DNA of 64,000 nt, from the NCBI GenBank assembly GCA_946807835.1, contig OX327694.1:2802001-2866000 (forward strand). Direction: 5' to 3'. The stretch comes from Ailanthus altissimus. Taxonomy: Eukaryota > Streptophyta > Magnoliopsida > Sapindales > Simaroubaceae. How positions within the stretch are numbered: position 1 is the first letter of the stretch; the number at the start of each line of letters is the position of its first letter. The translations under genes and the position numbers were made by a program. Positions 12,553 to 24,654 of the stretch are shown here, piece after piece. The notes beneath the pieces are model-generated. The model had not been told where the DNA came from, did no database searches, and worked only from the letters and a program-made list of their open reading frames with translations.

Positions 12553-13839
12553 GTGCATGCATATGTGTAATGTGTTCATCATAATATAATACGCATGTCA
12601 TACATACATATTAGCGTAATGGAACAAAAAATCTAATTTTCTAATGCGACAAATACAGTTAAAATTTAAGTTTATTACACTAATAAAATTTAAGATTGAG
12701 AAATCACCTTATATGCCTTCAAAAATTTAGTTCAAAGCTTGAGTCCGCCTTAAAATGTACTCGTTAGCAATTTTTGGACCCAAGAATGGTAGGCTTGAGT
12801 CTCTAGAATAACAACTCCAATTTTCAGCAAAATATATTTAACATTTAAACACAAAATTGGTTAACTCTTTAACCTTGGATAATAGTTAAACACTTTAATT
12901 ATTTGTTTTGTTTCAAAGCTAAAAAATTGTTTTCTTTTTGTTCAATTCTTGAACAACAAAATAATCTATTTATGCTTTAATGGTAGCCGGCCCAATAGAA
13001 AAGATGATGAATAGGAAAATATTTTTCAACACTTGAAAACACTCATAAATTGCATTCTCTTTGCCGAGCCAAAATGTATGTTTCTTGAACAAATGAAACA
13101 TATTTCATATATAAAGCCATTTTCCTTTTTAATTTGTCAATAAGCAAAGGCCTTACCAAGTCATACATGCCATGCCCATTTGTCTGTCTATTATTGACTA
13201 ATTAATAATAAGAATAATAATAACATTATTTATTTAAAAATAATTTTTGAATAAATAATTGATCTTGCTTGTCAAGCAAGGTTAATTTAGTTAATCTCCA
13301 AGTCAAACAATCAATAGTCCAAATTGTACAACTTGTCATCATTCTATTAATCAACAACCCTTGTTAACTAATTAATGTACTTAACAATTAAGTCTTAACA
13401 AATACACAACTCGGGGTATCCTTAAACAAATATTCACTTTACTAAAAAAATTTGGATCGAACTGTTCAATCCAGTCTGCTGCTCTAATGCACAACAAGTA
13501 CACTTATATTATGAGACTTCTTAGATCCACACTCAATTTATCATATATAACTCTTTTAAACGTCCGTGAATTTTTTGTATACTCTACGCATATGCTACAG
13601 ATATTACAAATTAGCGTGTTAGACCATACAAGTTGAGATCATAACATATATGTATAATCCCCCCATCACCTATATCCTAGACAAGTAAAGATATAGATCT
13701 ACACCATCAAATCTTTATGTGCTTATCCGTAAACTTATCTCCGAATTTGTATTTTTATAAATGATATTTATAAACATTTTTGCGATATTGTTTATTCCAC
13801 AGAATTTTTTTTTTCAAGTTTACTGCTTATGGCCATAAG
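12553..13839 (-). repeat. Family-II copia LTR (copy D), right part
   Basis: Reverse-complement homologue of the LTR at 13840-16231, covering its 3' half. For example, 13300-13520 mirrors 15000-15190. It continues at 16232-16343 after copy E interrupts it. The exact left edge is uncertain by about 10-20 bp. Confidence 0.7.
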
Positions 13840-16231
13840 TATTTGGATTTGTGCTTACGTGTCATCCCATAATGTATAAATATATAGTGATAGTATTTAT
13901 ACAATTATTATTTCTAATAAAATTGTTAATATTATTTATTATTATTTGGTAAGATGCTTGTAACATTTCAGACATTGTATGATCTGAAAGAGTTCAGATC
14001 TGGTCTAAAAGAGTTTAGACCAGGGCTAAGAGTTAGCAACGCTAATAGTCATAAACACTAAGAGTTAGTAAGTTTATAAGAGTTAACGAAATCTAAAGAG
14101 TTAGAGTCTTGTCTGAAATGGGACAATGACCTGAGAATACATTAGTAATGACATAGCTGCAAGGAGTTGCAGATGGTGCTAGGAAATGTCATTATGCAAG
14201 TATGTTCTCAAATATAATGTTCATGATCTAATTTCATCGATACGGGTCTATCAATGGAACCCATTAATATAGATTAGTGTATGTGTATATCTGGATGGTC
14301 TAGATGGTTAGTCTTAGCAAACCATGAGCTTAGTAGGAAGCTCGTATAGAGATGCAGGTATTTAGTAAGAATTGGATATTGAACAGACTCACGAAGACAT
14401 CCAATAGACATCTCATAAAGCCGTCAATGGAAGGTCTTCCGAGTTTAGTAGTATTTGTGGTCCTTTAACTTGAGAGCCACGGTGGGCTTGTGAGTGATCC
14501 ACCATGCTTTGGTTCCACATATATCAGAAACCTTTTATGGTTTGACCGCTGAGTGTTGCTGGGTATGGTCCGATGCTCATAGAGTCTGGTGTGCGTAGAT
14601 AAGGGATCCATCAGCTCATATGAGTGGGTTGTATATCCTGATGCTCCGAGATTGTATTTCAGAAAGTCTTGTGGCCGCAAGCATAAACCTCAGAAAATAT
14701 ATTGCGGAGGAATAAACAATATCACAAAAGTGTTTGTGGATATTGTTTAATGAAATATAAATCTGGAGATAAGTTCATGGTTGAGCAAATAAGAGATTTG
14801 ACGGTGATGATCTATATCTCTGCTCTTCAAGGATATAAATGATGGAATGATTATACGAATATGCAATAACCTCAACTTGCATGGTCTAACACGCTAATTT
14901 GTAATATCCGTAACGTGTGTGTGGGGCATCGTTCACGGACGTATGGAGGAGCTCCATATGACAAATTAGGTGTGGACCTAGAGAGTCTCACAATATGAAG
15001 TGTACTCGTTGCGCACTGGGGTAGCGGATTGGATTGAATAGTTCGATCCAATAAATTTCAGCAAAATAGAACGATTGTTTCGGGATCCCTCGAATTGTAC
15101 ATTTGTCAAGATTTAATTGTTAAGTACATCACTTAATTAATTAACAAAGATTGTTAATTAATAGAATATTGACAAATGACAAATATTATTCTATAATTTG
15201 ATTTTATCTTTTTACCATTTAACAATGGTAGTAAAAATTAGTAAGGTAAAAAGTAATTATTCAAAATTGTTTTGAATAATTAAATTTTATATTATTAGAT
15301 AATATTAAAATAAGTTTATCATGGCATTGTATTTTAATACAATGATGGGCCTAGATGTTAACCATTTATTTACCCATTATAATTAAAGTAATTATATTTG
15401 TTAGGTAAAGATTAATTTAGGTGGCCATTATTCTAGTGCTTGGTTTAATTAATCCTAAGTGGGAGACCAATAATAAAATTGATGGAGCACTTCCTTTTAT
15501 TTAATCAAAGTGTTGAATAAACAAAATGGATTTTGGCAAAACAATTGAATTGATTCATTCAATTCTAAGTGAAGAATTCGGCAATGGAAGGAAGAGAGGT
15601 ATGAGAGAGTTTTTGAGTTTTGTTCTTTTCAAGTGTTGGAAAAATAAACAAACTTCTCTTCTTCTTCTTCTTCTCTAATGGATGGCTAAAATGAATGAAA
15701 TGAAAATGGAGAAAAAGATAATTATTTTATAAAGAATTATTTAAAATAATTATCATGTAGAAATTGTTTCTAAAATTAATATACAAGAGTTATATGTTAA
15801 ATATTTTTAATTAATACAAGAGTTGTATAGAAAATATTTGCCATCTCCATTTAAGAAACAAACTTATATTCAAAAGAGTTTGAATACAAGTTGCTGAAAA
15901 TTCTAAAACTAAGCTACCATTCTAGCTCTTTAATCACACCAAAAATTATGGATTAGAATTGTTCAACAATACACTTCAAGGTGAGCTCTTCACATGGATT
16001 GTTGAAGGACTTGAAAAATTTGTAAAACTACCTTCATAAGGTGAGTATTTTACATTATGTTTTTGATACAATTGTTCATCATGTTTATAATTGTATAATT
16101 TTTATACTTATGCATATATGTGATATATGTTGAAATTGTTAAATTAGGTGTATATGTAACATGCTTCCGCTGCACATAGTAATTTTTGAAATTAAGTATA
16201 CACTCATAGTCACACACTCGATACACCAATA
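13840..16231 (+). repeat. Solo LTR of copia family II (copy E), inserted in copy D
   Basis: About 2.39 kb, flanked by the 5-bp duplication ATAAG at 13835-13839 and 16232-16236. Alignment to 22318-24389 (opposite strand) and 44167 onward identifies it as the same long LTR. The terminal dinucleotides have degenerated to TA..TA. With copy D it makes a large inverted repeat: 13440-13830 mirrors about 14700-15060. Confidence 0.8.
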
Positions 16232-16343
16232 ATAAGACTTTATGGAATATATTCTTAGAGCATTAGGATAAACAACTCACCTATATGAGCTAATGGATAT
16301 CATATCTATGTACACCGAACTCTATGAGCATCGGACTATTCCC
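16232..16343 (-). repeat. Family-II copia LTR (copy D), left remainder
   Basis: Continues copy D after the ATAAG duplication. It breaks off mid-LTR at 16343 and joins reverse transcriptase sequence of element B, so the start of the LTR and part of element B were deleted together. Confidence 0.7.
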
Positions 16344-16778
16344 TAAGTTTTTCATTTCAAATTCTTTTTTAAAGTATTTTGCGGTCTTCATAAGCTCTTC
16401 AGGTGTCTCAATTAGATTCTGTCCTTTTTATAAATACATATGAACATATTAGGTCATTAATATATCATTCTTTTATCAAATATTCACTTAGGCAGTTGTA
16501 CCACATGCCCTTAGATTGTTTCAATCCATACAAAGATCTTTGTAACTTGATTGAATATAAATTAAATTACATACTTCAAATATATTGAATCATTTAGGGA
16601 TTTTCATGTATACATCTGTGTCAAGTGTCCTATATAGGTAAGTTGTCATCACATCCATAAAACATATATCAAGCTTTTTTGAGATTGCTAAGCTTATTAA
16701 AAATCAAAATGTAATTATGTACATTACATGGGAATATGTTTCATTATAGTTACTACAAAGTTTCTACAAGAAACCTTG
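16344..16778 (-). pseudogene. Copia element B reverse transcriptase, part 1
   Basis: Aligns on - to about 34940-35330 of element A, covering the segment from DVVTAYLYGSLD to FEMKDLG. The YGLKQ-like core is readable, with stops and gaps. The solo LTR at 16779 is inserted in this domain; the sequence resumes at 19630. Confidence 0.8.
16774..16778. other. Target-site duplication CCTTG (left)
   Basis: CCTTG precedes the LTR at 16779 and is repeated directly after it at 19630-19634. Element A has a single matching site (CTCAAGG on +) at the homologous place. Confidence 0.9.
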
Positions 16779-19629
16779 TGTAGTAACCAGTATCCACAAC
16801 GGTAAGAATAAATATTTTTATATGTATAAATATACGTATTTTATTTGTATGTAAGCAATACTTGATTTATATATTGTTATTAGTAGTGTTTGTATAGGTT
16901 AAAGTCATACAATTAGCATTGGGTTTAATTGCAAGACTTTAGATTTATTTTAGGGACCAAATTGTAATACCTTGAAAGTTTTAGGGGTAAATTTGTAAAT
17001 ACTAAAAATTAGCCACTTAGTATAAAAATACACTTTTAAAAACCCTAATTCTCTCATTTTGGTCGAGCTACCCATTTTAAGAGAGAGAAGAGAGAAATAG
17101 AGGAGAGAGAAAGAGAAGAAGAAGAAGAAAAAGAAGAAGAAATTGGAATTTTGGATCTTTAGAGGTATATCACAACTAATTATCAATTTGTTGTTGTTAA
17201 TTAAGTTAATTTATTTAATTTTTGATTTCTGAAAATATGTATAATTGAGGATTTGATATGTATTTCGTATGATATTGTGAGAATTGATGATGATCTATAA
17301 GATAGCTTGATAAATTATGATGAATTGTGAAATTTCTGCTTGATAGTCTCTTGATCTAGGAATTTTATAAATTGTTGTAATTCGATTCTGGTTTTGAATT
17401 TTGAGTATATGAAATTAGACATGTTAAGGATCATCTGAGACTTTGAATCGATTGAAAATTATGGAAATTGAATTTATAGTGAATTTACCAAAATGACCCT
17501 GAAATTCTAGAAATTTCCTGTGTAAACAGTATAGTACAGTGAAAAATAATTTTTTTCCTACTGAATGATCTTAAAAAATTATGAATTTGTGGAATATGAT
17601 AAGTTTATATGTCTAATATGATATACTCGAAATTGAGAATTTAGATCAATGTGGTTGAAGTGTTATGAATTTCTAAAGTGTATCAGCTCATTGCAATATT
17701 TGATTAACAGATTTTTAAAGTTATAGAATAAAATAATTTTAAAATACTTTTGGCAGTGATTTGGAAGTAAAATATTTATCATGGACTGAGATATGTGTTA
17801 AGAGTAATTATGTGTTAGTTTTATAATTTTTGAGTTAGTATATGATTTTATAAAATTGGGAGATTGAATACTGTTCAGTAAGTATCTTGATCCTGTTAGG
17901 TTTGTAGTTTGGATTCGATGGTGTGTATGGAATGGATTGTGTAGGAAATTTGATATAATATTCATATATAAGGAGGATATATGAGTCAAGAATGGTATAT
18001 TCTGATTTTGGAGTAATTGGACATCATTTGATGTATTAGAAATTTTTGTTAAGTGTAAGTGGTCAGAATGACAGGTTTTGAGAAACCAAATATTTAGACC
18101 AATTTGATGTGATAAATGCATTGTGTATAATTTTGTAAGCTATTTAAAGTATTTTATGTGAATTGTGAGGCTTATGAAAGGATTAATCTCCATTGATAGG
18201 TTAAGGAGATTTAAGCCTTGTAGCTGAAAGTGTTAAGAGGTAAGTATACTAGACTTACTACTGGAATCACAATAAACATAGTAATTATTTTGTATGATTT
18301 TATAAATGGGGTTAAGAATATGTTTATGTTATGTCAAAGTATATTTTGATATGAAATGTGAATATATGTTTATGAATGTGAGCATTGACATTGAGCATGG
18401 ACATACATGTATTTTTGAAAGTGAGCTTTCAAAATAAGATGTGTTTAACAAAGAAAGCTTTTGAAGTGTAATATGTCCATGAGAAATATTTTGTGATTTG
18501 AGGGTACTTGAACTCACTGTGAACTTAGTAGGCATTTTATGTGATTTGTGGAGCCTTTATGTGTGGCATTTCCTTTGGGATTGGTATATGTTATGTGTTC
18601 CGTATGTAGGGAGGATCCTATTGGTACCTAAAGGAAGTATGAGTCATCACATTCGTGTGGTGGCGTATTGGTGCATGTGAGAGGACTCACCGATGATCAG
18701 GGTGAGGGTTTGGCTTTTACCTTCGGGCATAAGCGTTATATATGTGTAATTTAAAAACCTCACTTGTACTATTCCTCTCATACGGTATGTCACCTACGAG
18801 TGACATTTGGCTCATTATGTGATATGTGATATGTAAGTCCTACTAAGTAGTAGTTGAGTGATGGTATTCCTATTATGTATTTTGAAAGAATGTGTAAGCG
18901 CTTACATGTTATGTGATTTGATAAGATTATGATTTTGATTGGTCACAACATATTATACATATGCATTGTGTATATATATGTATTTGTATTTGATATATGA
19001 AAGACAAGTATGCTTACTGAGTTTTATACTCATTATAGTTTATGGTGATTTCAGGTAAATAAGGTACATGTGTGCTTAGCAGATTTGGCAAGGCTTCTGC
19101 TGTTTCTTGGGTTCCCTAAGTTGCTAGGTTATCGAGTGTTTCATTTGGGGACACGTGGGATATGATATTTGATTTGTCCCTATTGAATAAATACTTATGT
19201 ATTATTTCATTGTGTGTGGATTGGATTTGGTTTAAGTTTTATAAAGTGTGGTTATTGGATGATTTTAAGTAAGAATTTGCAATGGATATATTCTGGGCTC
19301 CCGGTAACAAAGTTGCTACTGGTGACGTAGTAGAGTGTTACTCTCTGAGAAAACTCTGCGTATCTCCGGTTTAATAATTGTCCCAGTCATAATTCAATTG
19401 CTATAATTCTGAAAGAAATTGAAATGAATGTTTAAATATTGTCAAGATAAGTTTATATTTATATGTTAGGTTATGGTTGATTTTAGTGTTGAACTTACTA
19501 GCAACTTGCTAAGGATTCCCGTGTTGAATGAAAGTTGAAAATTTTGTGTAATATTATTTATGAGTGCACATGCAGTGAATGAATGTGAGTGATGTCGTGT
19601 GTCGGATCTTTTGGGTCTGGGGCGTGACA
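16779..19629 (+). repeat. Solo LTR, Ty3/gypsy type (family III, copy 1)
   Basis: 2851 bp, starting TGTAGTAACC and ending GGGGCGTGACA, with a perfect 5-bp target duplication (CCTTG). No internal gypsy sequence is attached, so this is a solo LTR. The length and terminal sequences resemble LTRs of Tekay/Del-type chromoviruses; that is inference from terminal motifs only. It includes a GA-rich tract at 17080-17145. It aligns end to end with 24655-27130, which lacks about 340 bp found here at about 19215-19560. Confidence 0.9.
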
Positions 19630-19765
19630 CCTTGAGCAACAAATCTTACTTTGTATCTGATGACTTCGTTGTTTTTGTTATATTTTGGTACAAAAATCAA
19701 TTTATATTTATAAATTTGACATATTTAGGTATCTGGATTACAAATCTAAATTTTTCATACTTGGT
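19630..19765 (-). pseudogene. Copia element B reverse transcriptase, part 2
   Basis: On - it matches 34735-34860 of element A: the segment from VWTPKDVKPVGHK to KVRLVAQG. The homology starts exactly at the second CCTTG and fades near 19765 where another insertion begins. Confidence 0.75.
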
Positions 19766-21189
19766 TTGTGATAAACACTTAAAATTACATATTTAATAAG
19801 GGTCTTATATCATTGTTTTGTATTACTAGTGTCTTTAACCCCCATAACTTAAGTATTTTTACTATATTGTACCTAATTAATTTTTAACTATTTTGTGGTA
19901 GATTAGGTAAAATGGGCATAACGTTCTACCTAAGAAACTAATTGGAGTGATTCTTGATCCTGTGAAGAGCTGACTTAATAGGCTAACATATTGTATTTCA
20001 TAAGACATTTGAAATTCGAGTGTTTAGAGGGTGAAAATGGCCTAAAACAAAACTGATTTGCAGTACAGGCCTAATCCGAACAGTCATCAGCATTTGGCCC
20101 ATAACTATAGAAATATATATCTAATACGTATTAGATAACTCAATTCTAAAATATAAGAGACTTATCTATAACTTTAATATTTTGAGTGATAGCTAATTCG
20201 GACCATATCAATTCCAAATTGAATAATCAAGTGGGTGCATTAATGATAATCAATGTAAATTATTTGCCACAATTCTTGACTTTTATCATCCAAGTGGTTC
20301 TCTCTTCATTTGTCTCGATTTATTCATGTTTTTCTATAAATATATAGCATGTTTATACCCGAATGATACAATTAGAGAGTTAGATTTTACTTCAAAATAC
20401 TTGTCTTTTGTATTATTTCTTTGTAATATTGTTTCTCTTATTTATTATTCTAAAGTTATGTTATTTTTTCTTCCATTTCTTTTTTTTTTTTTAGTTTTAT
20501 TATGTTCAAGTAATTTTTTTTATGCTAAGGTGAAAGAGTGAAACTCTTGAAAAGGTAATAAGACATACTTAACTCTTATTCATGAATTTAATGTTTCGTT
20601 ATTAAATTATGTAAATTTATATATGATGTATTAGATTTGTTTGTAATATTGATACAATTTCTTCTAAAATAGTATATTTTGATTTATTATAGATAATTTT
20701 TATAGTTGGTACAATGAATTCTTGAAACCATTTATAAGATTTGACGTATATACTATTTCTTATAAAGTGAGAGTTTTGATATATTGTAGATAAATATAAA
20801 GACTGACATAATAAATATTTGAACTTATTTATAAGATTTAGAGTATAATAATTGAAAGAAATAAATATTAGTTAATATATAAATGGTGATAAACTATAAT
20901 TGTTATATTTTCTGGTTGGAACCTGTTTCATGTGAGGATTCCAATTGAGTTATAAAAAGAGTTGAATATATCCTTACTTCATATGTCAAGAGTGGATCCC
21001 CCTAACCTTAGCTAATATTTTAATTGATTAATTGAATTAATATTTGCAAACATCTTATACTGCATTAATTGTCTTTAAAATATTTATAGTTTGTAATTTT
21101 AATTCCACTTTTATGTGGATCGACCTGTTCTCACTGAATTATTTATTACTTTGACAATCTCGCACTTGAAAATAAACTCTTATATTCTG
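19766..21189. mobile_element. Unidentified AT-rich insertion in copia element B
   Basis: About 1.4 kb absent from element A at the equivalent place; homology to element A stops near 19765 and resumes near 21190. It may be another solo LTR: TGTGATAAAC lies at the left edge, TTTGACA lies at about 21150, and a TATA-like stretch lies near 20335. No target-site duplication is readable and no protein homology is seen, so its class is unknown. Confidence 0.45.
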
Positions 21190-22317
21190 GACGTGTTAGC
21201 TAGAGAAGTCAATTATAATTAAATTGCTCATTTCTATAGAGTCCGACATATTTTTCTCTACATATCAATAGTTTATGACTCAAAATTTTTATTCATAATT
21301 TTAATAGCTACTATAAATAAAAATACAATGTCAATAATTATTTCATCACGTTTTCACATTTTTCTTATTTAAGCATAATTTGTACTCTTTTCTTTATTTT
21401 CAAATTTTTGTACATCTTCCAGGGTTAATATCGCTTTTCAAGACTTATGTCTCTTCACAGACTATTAAATATTTTAATGTTAATGATTTAGAGAATGTGA
21501 ATTTATTTGCTCAAGCATCATTTTCAACAGGATCTTATTTTTTTTACTTTCTTCTTCCATAAAATAATATCTTTTAAACCAAGTGGTCTGCCATATTTCT
21601 GGCATGCAATAGATAATCATTTACTATTTTTTGATTAGATTATTCTATATGAATAATCACACAAACTGGTGTATTGATAGCTGGTGTGTATGACTTGATT
21701 ACTTTTTATGTATCTGTAAATGCGTCTGATAATTTATTTACAATTCTTTAAAGATGAACAATCTTTAGTACCTCACTTTCACATTGATTTATACGAGGAT
21801 CCAAATAAGACATAATAGTTGTTTTTAAAAAAAGTGCATGTCTTACTTCAAGAGCCAATTTTCTTTTTCCTAATGATGGGAATACTGTCTCATCAAAATG
21901 GCAATCCCCAAATCGTGCAATAAACAGATCACCTATCAAGAGTTTAAGATACCTTATAATCGATGATGAGTTAAAATCAACATATATCCCTAAGTGATGT
22001 TGAGGTTCTATCTTGGTACGTTGTAGGGGTGCTATAGACATATATACAACATAACCAAAGATACGCAAATGGGATACATCACGTTGATGATCAAATACAA
22101 GTTGTAATGAAAAGTATTGATGATATGTAGAGAGCCTAAAATGAATTAATGTTGTAGCATGCAAAATAACATGACCTCATGCAAAAATTGGTAATTGTGT
22201 GCGCATCAATAAAGTGTATGTAATTATTTGTAGTTGTTTAATTAAGTATTCTACTAATTTATTTTATATGTAAACATGTGGTACAAGATATTCTACATCA
22301 ATTCCCACTGATGTACA
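21190..22317 (-). pseudogene. Copia element B integrase C-terminal part and spacer to RT
   Basis: On - it aligns to about 33560-34700 of element A: LIHFR..YHQYFPLQLV of the integrase, then DLFIARFGDCHFDETVF and the variable spacer. Frame stops are frequent. The alignment ends at the GTACA target site of the LTR starting at 22318. Confidence 0.8.
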
Positions 22318-24389
22318 TGTAAGTATGTTGTGCATAGGTGTGAGTGTGTATATTTTAATTTTAATTTTACACGTCTTACATACAAAATGTACGCAGCAGA
22401 GTATAAAATACATATCTCATTACATTAATGAGATAAAAGGGAGCTCACTCTTAAAATGTGCTTTAAACAATTTTAGTCGAGAACGTGGTGGAATTCCTTG
22501 AGCTAGAATGGTAGCCTACTTTCTCAACAAATTTTTTTTATTTGAAGCAATTTTTGCTTCTAAGTCTCTCGGCCTAAGCTATATAAGCTTTTCTTAATTC
22601 ACTTGTACTTTTCAAATGCACTAAGGCCTTTTTTATATAGCCATTCTTACTGCGGATTTAACTAGTCGAATTCTAATTAGTAGCTACATTTTGCAAGCAT
22701 GACAAGGCATTCATCTTTACCACTTCATGCTTGTTAAATTGATTAGTGGCATGGTGCAATAGCTGGCCGAATTGCATTAAGATTGCTGGCCAAATTGATA
22801 AGCATGACAAGACAACAATTGCCCACTTCATGCTTCAATATTTAAGCTTAGTAGCATGGTGTTTATTTGGCTGAATCATAGTGAGATTGATGGCCAAATT
22901 GTTAGTCAAATGCTACTTGAATGAAGCCACCTCATGCTTTAAGATTAAGCATGACAAATTAATTTGCAATTTGTGAATTGAATTAGCCGAATGGTGTCTC
23001 TTCAATTTGTGGCATTGAATTGCCATGTGTCATGCTATTACAAAGTATTGGTATATATATGGCAACCAATTAAGGGATGATGGGCAAGTTCGACTTGCCA
23101 GCATCATAGGCTTAACACTTAATCCATATCAGCTTTTCGAGAGAGCCTAAAGTAATTTTTATTTTTTGAGATCTTTTTAGATCGAACCATTCGATCGGGT
23201 GCGTTACCCCAATGCTCAATGAGTACACTTCATATTGTAAGACTCCTTATCCTCACACCTATTTGTCTTATGAAACTCTTTCATAAGTCTATAAACGATA
23301 CCCCCCCACACATGTTATAGAAATTACAGAATGACGTATTGAACCATTCAAGTTGATATTAATATATATTTGTATAATTCCTCTATCATTTATATTCTGA
23401 AAAAGCGGAGATATAGATCATCACCATCAAGTCTCTATATACTCAACCCTGAACTTATCTTCAGATTTGTATCCCTATAAATAATATCTACAAATACTTT
23501 TACAATATTGTTTATCCTGCGAGAAACTCTTTCTCGGGTTAATTACTTATGGCTATAAGATTTCTTGAAATACAATCTTGGAGCATCCGGATATACAACT
23601 CACTCATATGAGCTGACGGATCCCATATCTACACACACCGAACTCCATGAGTATTGGATCATACCCAACGATACCTAACAGTCAGACTATGAAAGGACTC
23701 TAACATGTGTGGAACTTAAGTATGATGGATCACTCACAAGCCTGCCGTAGTGCTCAGGTCAAGGGATCATGAATACTACTCAACTCAAGAAGACTATCAA
23801 TTGATGAGTTTACGAGATGTCTATTTGAGGTCCTTATTAAGTTTGTTCAGTACCCAATCCTCACTGAATACCTGTATATCTATACGAGCTTCCACTAAGC
23901 TCATGGTCTGTTAAGACTAACCATTTGGACCATCCAGATGTAGATTGATCTATATTTAATAAGGTTTCATTGATAAACCCACATAAATGAAAATAGATTA
24001 GGAACATAACGTCTGAGAATATACTTGCATAATAATATTTTCTAACACTATTTACAACTCTTTGCAACTATGTCACTGCTAATATACCATAGGGTCTTTG
24101 TTCCATTTCAGACAAGGCTCTAATTCTTTAAATTTTACTAACTCTTATAGTCTGCTAGCTTTTAGCAGTGCTAACACTTAGTAATTATAACTGTCAGCGT
24201 AGTTAACTCTTAGTCTTGGTCTAAACTCCTTTAGTTTAGACCTAAACTTCTTCAGATCATACAATGTTTGAAACATTACAAGCAACTTACTATATATTTA
24301 AATATAATCAGTGATTTAATTAAATATTTATTGCCTAAATAAAAAATATTCATATAAAGTAGGATGACACGTAAGCACAAACCTCAACA
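22318..24389 (-). repeat. Solo LTR of copia family II (copy F)
   Basis: 2072 bp. On - it reads TGTTGAGG...CTTACA. It is flanked by GTACA (22313-22317) and GTATA (24390-24394), a 5-bp duplication with one mismatch. Element A has one GTACA at the homologous integrase site (near 33551). It is homologous to 13840-16231 on the other strand. Confidence 0.85.
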
Positions 24390-24654
24390 GTATAATAGTC
24401 ATAAAATATTTTAGATATAAACTCACCAACATTATCTAAACGTTTTATGCCCTTAATTTAATAGTCTGTACTAGTAATCTAGCAAATGTAATATTTTGTA
24501 TAGACAATAAACAAACATATGACCACTATGCAAATGCATTAATTAAAATCATAAAATAGTGAAACGTCCACTCTGTGGATGAATTGGTCCTCAGACATCT
24601 CATTGAATCCTTTGTAAAAATGATAGAGATTCTAAACCAATCTTAGAAGGGGAT
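24390..24654 (-). pseudogene. Copia element B integrase core
   Basis: On - it matches 33275-33555 of element A (GPIHPPSGPFRYF through the KTICLDNASEFASK region). It is bounded on both sides by solo LTRs. Confidence 0.8.

Noticed and set aside
18498..18680. A 60-codon open frame found in both gypsy solo LTRs (also 26367-26549)
   Set aside because: It is shared only because the LTRs are homologous. It lies inside LTR sequence, has no domain, and LTRs of this type are non-coding.
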